In this document: positions 49,381 to 58,640 of the stretch, piece by piece
How positions within the stretch are numbered: the stretch's first letter is position 1
Layout of the letters: each line of letters opens with the position of its first letter
Assembly: GCA_963799455.1 (NCBI GenBank)
Contig: CAWCXF010000007.1
Span: 682,001 to 746,000 of the forward strand
Reading direction: 5' to 3'
Length of the DNA stretch: 64,000 nt
Origin: CAWCXF01 sp963799455
GTDB taxonomy: Bacteria > Pseudomonadota > Alphaproteobacteria > Rhodobacterales > Rhodobacteraceae
The notes under the pieces: generated by a model
Told to the model about the DNA's origin: nothing
The model's input: only the letters and a program-made list of their open reading frames with translations
The model's database searches: none
Position numbers and translations under genes: made by a program

Positions 49381-49423
49381 CGCCGCCCCCGGTCCGCGAC
49401 GACCGCGGGATCCGGGCGGGCGG

Positions 49424-49452
49424 TGGATTCGCCCGCCCGGGCGGCCTAGCTT
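49424..49452 (+). promoter_or_regulatory. Candidate promoter of the uracil-DNA glycosylase gene
   Basis: TGGATT (49424-49429), a 17-base spacer, then TAGCTT (49447-49452). The seventh base after the -10 is the A of the ATG at 49459, and no Shine-Dalgarno is present, so a leaderless transcript is possible. Confidence 0.3.
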
Positions 49453-49458
49453 GGGCTC

Positions 49459-50334
49459 ATGGGTGACGACCTCGATCCGGCGCGGGCTCGCGCGATGCTC
49501 GAATGGCAGGTCGAGCTGGGCGCAACCGAGGCCATCGGCGAGACGCCGGTGGACCGGCTCGCCCCGCGCGCCATGGCCGATCCCGAGCGCGGGCCCAAGC
49601 CCCCTGGGGCGGCCCCGGAGGACCGGCCCGTCGGCGGCGAGCCGGACGCCCCGGCGCCCGCCGTGGCGGCGCGCCGTGACGGGATGGGGCGCGAGGGCGC
49701 ATCGGCCGCCGCCCCCGACCCGTCGGACGCCGCCGACCCCGTGGCCGCGGCCCGCGCCGCCGCCGCGGCCGCGCCCGACCTCGCCGCCCTGCGCGAGGCG
49801 ATCGCAGCCTACCCCCATTGCGAGCTTCGCCGGGGCGCTCGCAACGTCGTCTTCGCCGACGGCGTGCCCGGCGCTCGCGTCATGATCGTGGGCGAGGCGC
49901 CGGGGCGCGACGAGGACATCGAGGGGCTGCCCTTCGTCGGCCGCTCGGGCAAGCTGCTCGACCTCATGCTCGCCGCCATCGGGCTGTCGCGGCACGCCGA
50001 GGATCCGGGCCGCGCGGTCTACATCACCAACGTCATGCCCTGGCGCCCGCCGCAGAACCGCGATCCGAAGGCGGGCGAGATCGCCATGATGAAGCCCTTC
50101 CTGGAGCGCCATGTCGCGCTCGCCGCGCCCGAGATCCTGGTCCCCATGGGCAACCCCGCCTGCGCGGCACTCCTGGGCCTGCGCGGCATCACCAAGCTGC
50201 GCGGCGTCGAGACCGAGGCGCTGGGCCTGCCCGCCCTGCCGATGCTCCACCCGGCCTACCTGCTGCGCAACCCCGTCGCCAAGCGCGAGGCGTGGGCGGA
50301 CCTGCTGGCGCTGGAGGAGCGGCTGAATGGATGA
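49459..50334 (+). CDS. Uracil-DNA glycosylase, family 4-like
   Basis: A 291-residue DNA-repair enzyme that removes uracil from DNA. The first active-site motif is VMIVGEAPGRDEDIEGLPFV (GEAPG-x-DED) followed by GRSGKLLDLML; the NVMPWRPPQNRDP block and the second motif MLHPAYLLRNP are typical of the family-4 group of Alphaproteobacteria. The first ~110 residues form a poorly conserved Ala/Pro/Asp-rich part. The four-cysteine iron-sulfur pattern of classical family 4 is not evident (one Cys in CELRRGARN). Its 3' end overlaps the next frame by eight bases. Confidence 0.9.
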   Translation: MGDDLDPARARAMLEWQVELGATEAIGETPVDRLAPRAMADPERGPKPPGAAPEDRPVGGEPDAPAPAVAARRDGMGREGASAAAPDPSDAADPVAAARAAAAAAPDLAALREAIAAYPHCELRRGARNVVFADGVPGARVMIVGEAPGRDEDIEGLPFVGRSGKLLDLMLAAIGLSRHAEDPGRAVYITNVMPWRPPQNRDPKAGEIAMMKPFLERHVALAAPEILVPMGNPACAALLGLRGITKLRGVETEALGLPALPMLHPAYLLRNPVAKREAWADLLALEERLNG

Positions 50335-50692
50335 CGCGGGGCCCGTTCGGCCGGGAGGCGCCGCGTCCTTCGGCCGGCTGACGGATTTCGCGCCGCGCGA
50401 GGCCTGGGGCCACGAGGCGCACGCCTTCACGCCCTGGCTCGCCGAGAACATCGACCGGCTCGCCGAGGCGGTGGGCATGGAGCTGGAGCTGACGGGCCAG
50501 GAGGTGCGCGTCGAGCGCTTCGCCGCTGACATCCAGGCGCGCGACCCGAGCGACGACTCGGTCGTGCTGATCGAGAACCAGCTCGAGGCGACCGACCACA
50601 CCCATCTTGGCCAGATCCTCACATGCCCTCGGGGCTTTGATGTGCACACCGTGGCCCGGAGCGCACCCGCCTTCCGCGGCGCCCCGGCCTAG
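50327..50692 (+). pseudogene. Truncated DUF4268/PD-(D/E)XK nuclease-like protein
   Basis: A 121-residue reading frame: FTPWLAENIDRLAEAVGMEL, ELTGQEVRVERFAADIQARD and VVLIENQLEATDHTHLGQIL. These match the N-terminal nuclease-like domain of DUF4268-type proteins, where the ADI...ENQLE residues form a PD-(D/E)XK-type site. Family members continue for another 100-200 residues after HLGQIL; here the reading becomes LTCPRGFDVHTVARSAPAFR GAPA and stops, so the C-terminal domain is lost. The intact proteins sit in genomic islands and near restriction systems. Probably a remnant, though it overlaps the glycosylase gene and might still be expressed. Confidence 0.6.
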
Positions 50693-50704
50693 GAGGCGGA
50701 CCCG

Positions 50705-51327
50705 ATGCCCATCGACCTCACGACGCTCCTCGCGTTCCTCCCCGCGGCCGTCGCACTCGTCCTGACGCCCGGTGCGGACATGATGTTCGCGCTGGCGCAG
50801 GGCCTGCGCGGCGGGCGGCCCGCGGCCATTGCCGCCGCTGGCGGGGCCTCCATGGGAACCATGGTGAACGCGGCGCTGGCGGGAGCGGGGCTCGGAGCGG
50901 TCGTCGCGGCGGCGCCCGCGCTCTTCGACGTCATCCGGTGGGCGGGGGCGGCCTACCTCCTCTGGCTCGCCGTGCGGACGCTGCGCTCGCCCCTCGCCGG
51001 GGGAGGGGGGCGCCCGGCCGTCCGCCCGTCCCGCGCCTTCCGCGACGGCCTCGTGGTGAACCTGTCGAACCCCAAGGTGATCCTGTTCATCCTGGCGTTC
51101 CTGCCGCAGTTCGTGGACCCGTCGCACGCGGTGCTCCCTCAGTTCCTCGTCCTGGGCTCCATCCTCGCAGGGGGCGGGTTCCTCGTGCTCTCGCTCGTCG
51201 GCGCCTTCGCCGGCGGCATCGGTCAGGCGCTCGCGCGCAACTCGCGGCTGGAGCGGGCGCTGCGCTGGGCCACCGCCGGGGTGTTCGGCGCGCTCGCCCT
51301 GCGGCTGGCGCTGGAGGAGCGGCGCGC

Positions 51328-51331
<4 letters not shown>
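50705..51331 (+). CDS. LysE/RhtB-family amino-acid exporter
   Basis: A 208-residue membrane exporter. Seen: LLAFLPAAVALVLTPGADMM, FALAQGLRGGRPAAIAAAGG, IRWAGAAYLLWLAVRTLRSP, the conserved FRDGLVVNLSNPKVILFILA and FLPQFVDPSHAVLPQFLVLG. Six membrane helices are expected. The substrate (amino acids or small metabolites) is not predictable. AGGAGG lies just upstream of the ATG. It is coupled to moaB by ATGA. Confidence 0.92.
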
Positions 51332-51864
<533 letters not shown>

Positions 51865-52372
51865 CGCGGCCCGCCGCGGCCGGGCGGGGCCTCGGCCGAG
51901 CGGGGCGACGGGCCGGTCCGGGCGCCGCGGCGGGCCGCGCCCAACGAGGCCCCGAGGCCGTCCGATCCGCCCGCCATGCCGCCCCCGGGCTCGGCCTCTG
52001 CGCTCCCGCCCCGCCCAGGGCTCCGACGCACGCCACACGTCCCACCCCGCGGTGCGAGGAGGTCTCGCGGCGAAACCCCGCGAGCCTGCGCGCCGCGGCG
52101 ATCTGCGCTCAGATCCTTCCGCCTGCGACTCTCGACCTGCGCGTCGGGCCGAGCGGGGACGCGCGCCGTCGCGGCGCCCCGTGCCGAGGTCCATGGCCGG
52201 CGCCTCGGCCAGCGACCGGCGTCCGGACCCGCAGTCGGCGCTCCGACCCGCAGTCGGCGCTCCGACCGCGCTTGCCGCGTCGAGATCACGCAGCCCTGAT
52301 GGGCGCTCGGGTTGGGCGCCCCTGCGGCTCGGTCTAAGTGCCTTGGGGGATGGTGGGATCGAAGGGACGCCG
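51865..52372. other. Long gap between moaB and the efflux operon
   Basis: About 510 bases with no credible gene. It contains a 19-base direct repeat (two copies, 52228-52265, including CAGTCGGCGCTCCGA) and a small palindrome GATCTG-CGCT-CAGATC (52100-52115), either of which could be a binding site for a regulator of the efflux genes. TTGGGC (52312-52317) and TCTAAG (52333-52338), 15 bases apart, are a weak promoter-like pair. Confidence 0.4.
52228..52265. repeat. 19-bp direct repeat upstream of the RND efflux genes
   Basis: Two exact adjacent copies of CCCGCAGTCGGCGCTCCGA, about 110 bases before the membrane-fusion protein start. Possibly an operator, possibly simple duplication. Confidence 0.75.
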
Positions 52373-54241
52373 GTGCGGTTCATCACGCGCAGCCTGACGG
52401 GCGTCTTCCTGATGGCGCTCACCGCCGGGCTCCTGGCCTTTGCGGGCGGGCTGATGCTCGCGGCCGTCGAGGAGCGCGCGGGACGCGAGGGCGGCGGGCA
52501 CCCGGCCGAGGAGCGCGTGCTCGCCGTGCGCACCGTCGTCGTGGAGCCCGGGACGATCGCGCCGGTGCTGGAGGCCTTCGGCGAGCTGCGCGCGCGCCGC
52601 GAGCTGGAGATCCGCGCGCCCGCCGCGGGGCGCATCGTCGCGCTGTCGGAGGCGTTCGAGGAGGGTGGGCGGGTCGAGGCGGGCGAGCGGCTGGTGGCGA
52701 TCGACCCCTCGCAGGCGCGCGCGGCGCTCGAGCGCGCCCGTGCCGAGGCCGCCGAGGCCGAGGCCGATCTGCGCGACGCCGAGCGCGGCCTGCCGCTCGC
52801 GCGCGACGAGCTGGCGGCGGCGCGCGCGCAGGCCGGCATCCAGGCCCGCGCGCTGGAGCGCGCCCGCTCGCTCGCCGGGCGCGGGGTGGGCACCGAGGCC
52901 GCGATCGAGGGCGCCGAGATCGCCGCGTCCTCGGCCGGGCAGTCGGTGCTCGCGCGCCGTCAGGCGGTGGCCGCGGCGGAGGCGCGCGTCGATCAGGCCC
53001 GCGCGCGCATCGCGCGGGCCGGGATCGACCTGGCGGAGGCCGAGAGGGGCCTCGCCGACACCGAGCTGCGCGCCGCCTTCGACGGGGTGCTCGCGGACGT
53101 CTCGGTGATCGAGGGCGGGCTCGTGGGGCTCAACGAGCGGCTGGCGCGGCTGGTGGATCCGGCGCGCCTGGAGGCCGTGTTCCGCGTCTCGGCGGCGCAA
53201 TACGCGCAGCTCACGCGCGAGGGCGGCGCGCTGGCGGGCCTGCCGGTCGAGGTGAGCTTGGGCGTCTCGGACGCCGAGGTGGGCGCGCGCGGCGTGGTCT
53301 CGCGCGAGAGCGCGGGCGTGGGCGAGGGGGGCACCGGGCGCACGCTCTACGCCCGGCTCGAGGCGGCGCCGGGGCTCAGGCCCGGCGACTTCGTGCAGGT
53401 CCGGGTGGTCGAGCCGCCCTTGGAGGGGGTGGCGCGGCTGCCGGCCTCGGCGCTGGGCGCCGACGGCACGGTGCTGGCGCTCGGCCGCGACGACCGGCTG
53501 GCGCTGGCCCCCGTGACCTTGATGCGGCGCCAGGGCGACGACGTGCTGGTGCGCGCGCCCGACCTCGCGGGCCGCGCGGTGGTGGCCGAGCGCTCGCCGC
53601 TGCTCGGCCCCGGCATCAAGGTCCGCCCCGTGGGGCCCGAGGCGGCGGCGGAGCCCGCCCCTGGCCCCGATCGGGACGGCGCCCGCACGCGGGCCGCGCC
53701 GGAGGGCGCCGGCGTTCCGGCCGCTGCGCAGGCGGGCGACGAGGGGCCTGCCCGACCCTCGGCCGATGAGGATGCATCGGTCGAGACCGGCGGCTCCGCT
53801 GGCGGTCCGGTCGAAGCCGCCGCTCCGGGCGTGGCCGATGCCCCGGTCGAAGGCGGCGCCCGGGCCGAGCTCCGCGACCGGGCCGCCACGGCGTCGGACG
53901 ACGCGGCCCCGGCGGAGCCCGTCACGCCGGTTCGAGCCGACGCCCCGGCCGCGGTCTTCGAACCTGCCGCCGCTGGCGCCGCGTCCACCGCGGTCGGCTC
54001 GGCCGAAGCCGTCGGCCCGGGGAGGGGGGGCGCCCCGGCCGCCGCTGCCCGCACGCTCGCGCTGACCGACGCGCGCCGAGCGCGGCTGCGCGCCGCCGTC
54101 GAGGCCGACGCGGCGCTGCCGAGCGCGGGCGGGGCGCGGCTCCTGGCCGATCTCGACCGCCCGCTCGTGCCCGCCGCCACCGTCGGGCGCATCGAGCCGG
54201 GGCGGGTTCGTGAGGGCCGGCCTGTGAGGACGGGCCCGTGA
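52373..54241 (+). CDS. RND efflux periplasmic adaptor (membrane-fusion protein) with a long C-terminal tail
   Basis: A 622-residue HlyD/AcrA-type adaptor. An N-terminal membrane helix (SLTGVFLMALTAGLLAFAGG LML), a lipoyl half (ELEIRAPAAGRIVALSEAFE EGG), a long alpha-helical hairpin rich in Ala/Glu/Arg (about residues 115-225), the second lipoyl half (LRAAFDGVLADVSVIEGGLV) and a beta-barrel part (ALGRDDRLALAPVTLMRRQG) are in the usual order. After ~residue 420 comes a ~150-residue Ala/Pro/Gly/Asp-rich linker, then a short conserved-looking end (ALTDARRARLRAAVEADAAL PSAGGARLLADL). GTG start with AAGGGA upstream. It overlaps the pump gene by GTGA. Confidence 0.88.
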   Translation: MRFITRSLTGVFLMALTAGLLAFAGGLMLAAVEERAGREGGGHPAEERVLAVRTVVVEPGTIAPVLEAFGELRARRELEIRAPAAGRIVALSEAFEEGGRVEAGERLVAIDPSQARAALERARAEAAEAEADLRDAERGLPLARDELAAARAQAGIQARALERARSLAGRGVGTEAAIEGAEIAASSAGQSVLARRQAVAAAEARVDQARARIARAGIDLAEAERGLADTELRAAFDGVLADVSVIEGGLVGLNERLARLVDPARLEAVFRVSAAQYAQLTREGGALAGLPVEVSLGVSDAEVGARGVVSRESAGVGEGGTGRTLYARLEAAPGLRPGDFVQVRVVEPPLEGVARLPASALGADGTVLALGRDDRLALAPVTLMRRQGDDVLVRAPDLAGRAVVAERSPLLGPGIKVRPVGPEAAAEPAPGPDRDGARTRAAPEGAGVPAAAQAGDEGPARPSADEDASVETGGSAGGPVEAAAPGVADAPVEGGARAELRDRAATASDDAAPAEPVTPVRADAPAAVFEPAAAGAASTAVGSAEAVGPGRGGAPAAAARTLALTDARRARLRAAVEADAALPSAGGARLLADLDRPLVPAATVGRIEPGRVREGRPVRTGP

Positions 54242-57200
54242 TGCGCGCGCTGCCGGGGGGGAGCCTGCTGACCTACTTCGCGCGCCATCGCACGGCGGCG
54301 AACCTGCTGCTCGTCGTGCTGATCGCGGCGGGGCTGGCGTCGATCCCGCGGATGCGGGCGCAGTTCTTCCCCGACGTGGTGGTCGAGAGCGTCGGCGTCA
54401 CCGTGGCCTGGCCCGGCGCGGGGGCCGAGGACGTGGATTCGGGCGTCGTCCAGCCGCTCGGGCCCGCGCTCCAGGCCGTCGAGGGGGTCGAGGAAATCTC
54501 GGCCGACGCCTCCGAGGGGATGGCCGCGATCGAGGTCGGCTTCGAGCCCGGCTGGGACATGGCGCGCGCCGCCGAGGACGTGCAGGCGGCGGTGGACGCC
54601 GTGCCGGATCTGCCCGAGGGCTCGGAGGATCCGGTGGTGCGCCGCGACGCCTGGCGCGACCGGGTGACCGACGTGGTGATCACCGGCCCCGTCGGCCCCG
54701 AGCAGCTCGGCCGCTTCGCCGACGAGCTGGCGCTCAGGCTCTTCGCCTCGGGCGTCACGCGCACCACCATCCGAGGCGTGGCCGCGCCCGAGGTGGTGGT
54801 CGAGGTGACCTCCGCGGACCTGATGCGCCACGACGTGACGATGGAGGAGATCGCCCGCGCGATCCGCGAGGAGGCCGCGGCCGACCCGGCGGGCGAGGTG
54901 TCGGGCGGGCTCGCGCGGGTGCGATCGGGCGCGCCCAAGCGCTCGGCCGAGGAGGTGGCGGGCGTGGTGCTGCGCGCGGGCGGCGACGGCGCGCCGCTCA
55001 CGGTGGGCGACGTGGCGCGCGTGGCGCGGCTCGGCTCGGACCGCGAGCGGGCCTACTTCGTGGGCACGGACCCGGCCGTCTCGATGCGCGTGGACCGCTC
55101 GCAGGCGGGCGACGCGATCGACATCCAGGCGCGCGTCGAGGCCGCCGCCGAGGAGGTCCGGGCCGGGCTGCCCGAGGGGGTCTCGATCGACCTCATCCGC
55201 ACGCGCGCCGACTACATCACCGGGCGCATCGGCATCCTCCTCGACAACGCGGCCACCGGGCTCGTGCTGGTGGTGGGGCTCTTGTTCCTGTTCCTCAACG
55301 CGCGCACCGCGCTGTGGGTGGCCGCCGGCATCCCGGTGGCGCTGCTCGCGGCCATCGCGCTGATGGGGGCGGCGGGGCTGACGATCAACATGATCTCGCT
55401 CTTCGCGCTCATCATCACGCTGGGCATCGTGGTGGACGACGCCATCGTGGTGGGCGAGCACGCCGACTTCCGCGCGAGGACGCTGGGCGAGCCGCCCCAG
55501 CTCGCCGCCGAGCGGGCGGCGTCGCGCATGTTCGCGCCGGTGGTCTCGGCGACGGCGACCACCGTGATCGCGTTCTGGTCGCTGGTGGTGATCGGCGGGC
55601 ATTTCGGCACGCTGATCGCCGACATCCCCTTCACCGTGATCGTCGTGCTGCTGGCCTCGCTGGTCGAGTGCTTCCTGATCCTGCCGCGCCACATGGTCCA
55701 CGCCCTGGCCTCCGACGGCGCCTCGCGCGGCGCGACGGGCAACCTCGTCCTGGCCGTGGTGGCGCTGCCCATGGCCGCGGGGCTGGCACTGGCCGCGGCC
55801 TGGTCGCTGGCGTCCCGGGGCGCGCCGCCGGTCTGGAGCGACCCGGCGCCCTGGCGCGTCGCGGGGGTCGGCGCGGCGCTGGCGCTCCTCGGGCTCCTCC
55901 TCGCGCTGCGGGCGCGTCCCTCGCTGCGCGCGCGCCTGCGCCGGCCGTGGTACGACACCCCCTCGCGCGTGGTGAACGGGGGCTTCGAGCGGGTCCGCGA
56001 CCGCGCCTTCCGCCCGCTCATGCGGCTCGTCATCGCCGCGCGCTACCCGGTGCTCGCGGGCGCGGTGGCGGCGCTGATGGTCGCAGGGGCCGCCTTCGTG
56101 CGCGGCGACGTGCAGTGGCGCTTCTTCGACGCGCCCGAGCAGGGCAGCGTGACGGGCAACTTCGCCATGCTGCCCGGCGCCAGCCGCGACGACACGGCCG
56201 CGATGATGCGCGAGATGCAGCGCGCGACCGAGGCCGTGGCCTCCCGCTTCGAGGCCGAGCACGGTCGCAACCCCGTCACCTACGCCCTGGCCGAGATCGG
56301 CGGCAACACCGGCTTCGGCCTCTCGGGCGCGGACGAGACCGACGCCGACCTCCTCGGCTCCATCGCCATCGAGCTGATCGACGCGGACCTGCGGCCCTAC
56401 TCCTCCTTCGACTTCGTGGCCGCGCTCCAGGACGAGGTGGTGAGCCACCCGCTCGCCGAGACGGTCTCGTTCCGCGGCTGGCGCTCGGGGCCGGGCGGCG
56501 ACGGGCTCTCGGTCGAGCTGTTCGGCGCCGAGGCCGAGGTGCTGAAGGAGGCGGCCGAGGCGCTGAAGGCCGAGGTGGCGCGCTTCCCCGCCGTCTCGGG
56601 CGTCGAGGACTCGCTGCCCTACGACAAGGAGGAGCTGATCCTGGAGCTGACGCCGCAGGGCCGGGCGCTGGGCTTCACCGCCGACGGGCTGGGCTCGGTG
56701 CTGCGCGACCGGCTGGGCGGGATCGAGGCGGCGTCCTACCCGGTCGGCAGCCGCTCGGGCACCATCCGCGTCGAGATGCCGGCGAAGGAGCTGACGGCCG
56801 ACTTCTTGAGCCGGATGCGGCTGCGGGCCGTGGGCGTCGAGGGGGGCGGATACGTGCCGCTCTCGGACATCGTGAGCGTCGAGTCGCGCTCGGGCTTCTC
56901 GACCGTGCGGCGCGAGAACGGGGTGCGCGTCGTCACCGTCTCGGGCGACGTGTCCGAGGACGACCCGGCCGCCGCGGCGGCGGTGCAGGCGGCGCTCTCA
57001 GGCGACATCCTGCCGCGCATCGAGGCGCGCCACGGCGTCGGATACGCGCTCTCGGGGCTGGCCGAGCAGGAGCGCGCGTTCCTCTCCGACGCGCTCCTGG
57101 GGTTCCTGCTGTGCCTGCTGGCGATCTACCTGGTGCTGGCGTGGATCTTCGCGTCCTGGACGCGGCCCGCGGTGGTGATGGCGGTGATCCCCTTCGGGCT

Positions 57201-57870
57201 CGTCGGCACGATCTACGGCCATTGGGCCTGGGACGTGCCGCTGTCGATGTTCTCCGTGGTGGGGCTGATCGGCATGTCCGGCATCATCATCAACGACTCG
57301 ATCGTTCTGGTGACGACGATCGACGAGCACGCCGCCACACGCGGGCTGATCCCCGCCATCGTGGACGGCGCCGCCGACCGGCTGCGCCCCGTCCTGCTGA
57401 CCACGCTGACGACCGTGCTGGGGCTCGCGCCGCTGCTCTTCGAGTCCTCCCAGCAGGCGCAGTTCCTCAGGCCCACCGTCATCACGCTGGTCTACGGCCT
57501 CGCCTTCGGGCTGGTGCTGGTGCTCCTCGTGGTGCCCGCGCTGATGGCCGCGCAGCGCGACCTCGGCCGGGCCCGGCGCGCAGCAGCCCGCGCGCTCGAA
57601 GGGCGCGGCAGCTCCGCGCGGGCAGCCCCCCTGACCTGGGCCGTGCGGGCGCAGGCCGCCGGCGCGGGCCTCCTGCTCGCGCTCACGCTGGGATGGACGA
57701 TCTGGCGCGGCGCGCTGCCCGGCGCGCTGGCCTCGGCGCTGACGGCCATGGCGCCGGGCCTCGCCTCCGCGCCGCCCCTCGTCGCGGCGCTCGGCCTCTT
57801 CGCGGCGGGCCTCGTGGCGCTCACCGGGCTCGCCTGGGGCCTCGCGCTCCTCGGGAGCCGGCGGGCCTGA
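54238..57870 (+). CDS. RND-family efflux transporter permease (AcrB type)
   Basis: A 1210-residue inner-membrane proton-driven pump. The duplicated RND layout is clear: first helix AANLLLVVLIAAGLASIPRM, a periplasmic porter domain, the TM2-TM6 block with LFALIITLGIVVDDAIVVGE (TM4 Asp-Asp pair for proton relay), a second first-helix around YPVLAGAVAALMVAGAAFV, a second porter domain, and VVGLIGMSGIIINDSIVLVT near the end. A C-terminal extension with two more hydrophobic segments makes it longer than AcrB (~1050). GTG 54238 overlaps the adaptor stop; ATG 54241 is an alternative. Substrate unknown. Confidence 0.93.
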   Translation: MMRALPGGSLLTYFARHRTAANLLLVVLIAAGLASIPRMRAQFFPDVVVESVGVTVAWPGAGAEDVDSGVVQPLGPALQAVEGVEEISADASEGMAAIEVGFEPGWDMARAAEDVQAAVDAVPDLPEGSEDPVVRRDAWRDRVTDVVITGPVGPEQLGRFADELALRLFASGVTRTTIRGVAAPEVVVEVTSADLMRHDVTMEEIARAIREEAAADPAGEVSGGLARVRSGAPKRSAEEVAGVVLRAGGDGAPLTVGDVARVARLGSDRERAYFVGTDPAVSMRVDRSQAGDAIDIQARVEAAAEEVRAGLPEGVSIDLIRTRADYITGRIGILLDNAATGLVLVVGLLFLFLNARTALWVAAGIPVALLAAIALMGAAGLTINMISLFALIITLGIVVDDAIVVGEHADFRARTLGEPPQLAAERAASRMFAPVVSATATTVIAFWSLVVIGGHFGTLIADIPFTVIVVLLASLVECFLILPRHMVHALASDGASRGATGNLVLAVVALPMAAGLALAAAWSLASRGAPPVWSDPAPWRVAGVGAALALLGLLLALRARPSLRARLRRPWYDTPSRVVNGGFERVRDRAFRPLMRLVIAARYPVLAGAVAALMVAGAAFVRGDVQWRFFDAPEQGSVTGNFAMLPGASRDDTAAMMREMQRATEAVASRFEAEHGRNPVTYALAEIGGNTGFGLSGADETDADLLGSIAIELIDADLRPYSSFDFVAALQDEVVSHPLAETVSFRGWRSGPGGDGLSVELFGAEAEVLKEAAEALKAEVARFPAVSGVEDSLPYDKEELILELTPQGRALGFTADGLGSVLRDRLGGIEAASYPVGSRSGTIRVEMPAKELTADFLSRMRLRAVGVEGGGYVPLSDIVSVESRSGFSTVRRENGVRVVTVSGDVSEDDPAAAAAVQAALSGDILPRIEARHGVGYALSGLAEQERAFLSDALLGFLLCLLAIYLVLAWIFASWTRPAVVMAVIPFGLVGTIYGHWAWDVPLSMFSVVGLIGMSGIIINDSIVLVTTIDEHAATRGLIPAIVDGAADRLRPVLLTTLTTVLGLAPLLFESSQQAQFLRPTVITLVYGLAFGLVLVLLVVPALMAAQRDLGRARRAAARALEGRGSSARAAPLTWAVRAQAAGAGLLLALTLGWTIWRGALPGALASALTAMAPGLASAPPLVAALGLFAAGLVALTGLAWGLALLGSRRA

Positions 57871-57930
57871 GGCCGCAGCCCCCGCCCCGCCCCGCCTAGC
57901 CCAGCCCCGCCCAGCCACCGCCTCCCACCC

Positions 57931-57959
57931 TTGCGCTCGGGCCCCGCCAACCCCATCCT
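57931..57959 (+). promoter_or_regulatory. Candidate promoter of algH/yqgE
   Basis: TTGCGC (57931-57936), a 17-base spacer, then CATCCT (57954-57959). The same -35 is seen for the OmpA-family gene. The start point would be the A of the ATG at 57966, and no Shine-Dalgarno is present. Confidence 0.3.
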
Positions 57960-57965
57960 CGCCCC

Positions 57966-58616
57966 ATGTCCGAGCGCCCAGACCCGCGCGCCCGCCGGCG
58001 CGAGACCGAAGGCCCTCGTGAGGCCTCCGAGGCCGACGAGGGGTCGGGCGCGGTGCGCGCGAACCTCACCGGCCAGCTCCTGATCGCCATGCCGGGCATG
58101 CGCGACCCGCGCTTCGAGCGCGCGGTGGTGTTCCTGTGCGAGCACTCCTCCAAGGGCTCCATGGGGCTCGTCGTCAACAAGCCCTCGGCCGACGTCACCT
58201 TCCCCGATCTCGCCCGCCATCTCGACGTCGCCGTCCCCGAGGGGGCCGCCGCGCGCCTGGCCGTCCATGTCGGCGGGCCGGTCGAGCCCGGCCGCGGCTT
58301 CGTGCTGCACTCGGCCGACTACGACCGCAAGGGCGCCACGCTGCGCGTGAGCCCCCGCTTCGGCATGACCGCCACCGTCGAGGTGCTGCGCGAGATCGCC
58401 GGCGGCATGGGGCCCGCGCGCGCTCTCCTCGCGCTGGGCTACGCCGGCTGGGCGCCGGGCCAGGTCGAGGCCGAGATCGCGGCCAACGGATGGCTCACGG
58501 CCGCGGCCTCGATGGACGCGGTGTTCGACCGCCCCGACGCGGCCAAATGGGGCGCGGCGCTGGCCTCGCTCGGGGTCGATCCGATGGGGCTGTCGTCGGC
58601 CGCCGGCCGGGCCTGA
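57966..58616 (+). CDS. YqgE/AlgH family protein
   Basis: A 216-residue protein of the DUF179 (YqgE/AlgH) family. Seen: LTGQLLIAMPGMRDPRFERA, VVFLCEHSSKGSMGLVVNKP, VHVGGPVEPGRGFVLHSADY, EIAGGMGPARALLALGYAGW and APGQVEAEIAANGWLTAA, all in family order. The first ~35 residues are a charged extension. The molecular function is unknown; some members have been linked to transcriptional control. It converges with the threonylcarbamoyl-AMP synthase gene (24-base gap). Confidence 0.93.
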   Translation: MSERPDPRARRRETEGPREASEADEGSGAVRANLTGQLLIAMPGMRDPRFERAVVFLCEHSSKGSMGLVVNKPSADVTFPDLARHLDVAVPEGAAARLAVHVGGPVEPGRGFVLHSADYDRKGATLRVSPRFGMTATVEVLREIAGGMGPARALLALGYAGWAPGQVEAEIAANGWLTAAASMDAVFDRPDAAKWGAALASLGVDPMGLSSAAGRA

Positions 58617-58640
58617 CGGACCGGCCCCGGCGGGGCGCGC

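Noticed and set aside
50327..50692. A defence or restriction system
   Set aside because: One truncated nuclease-like frame among ordinary metabolic genes; no methyltransferase, helicase, toxin or other partner is near.
53347..56448. A 1033-codon minus-strand open frame across the efflux genes
   Set aside because: Shadow of the RND pump frame, with His/Arg/Gly-rich low complexity and no recognisable fold.
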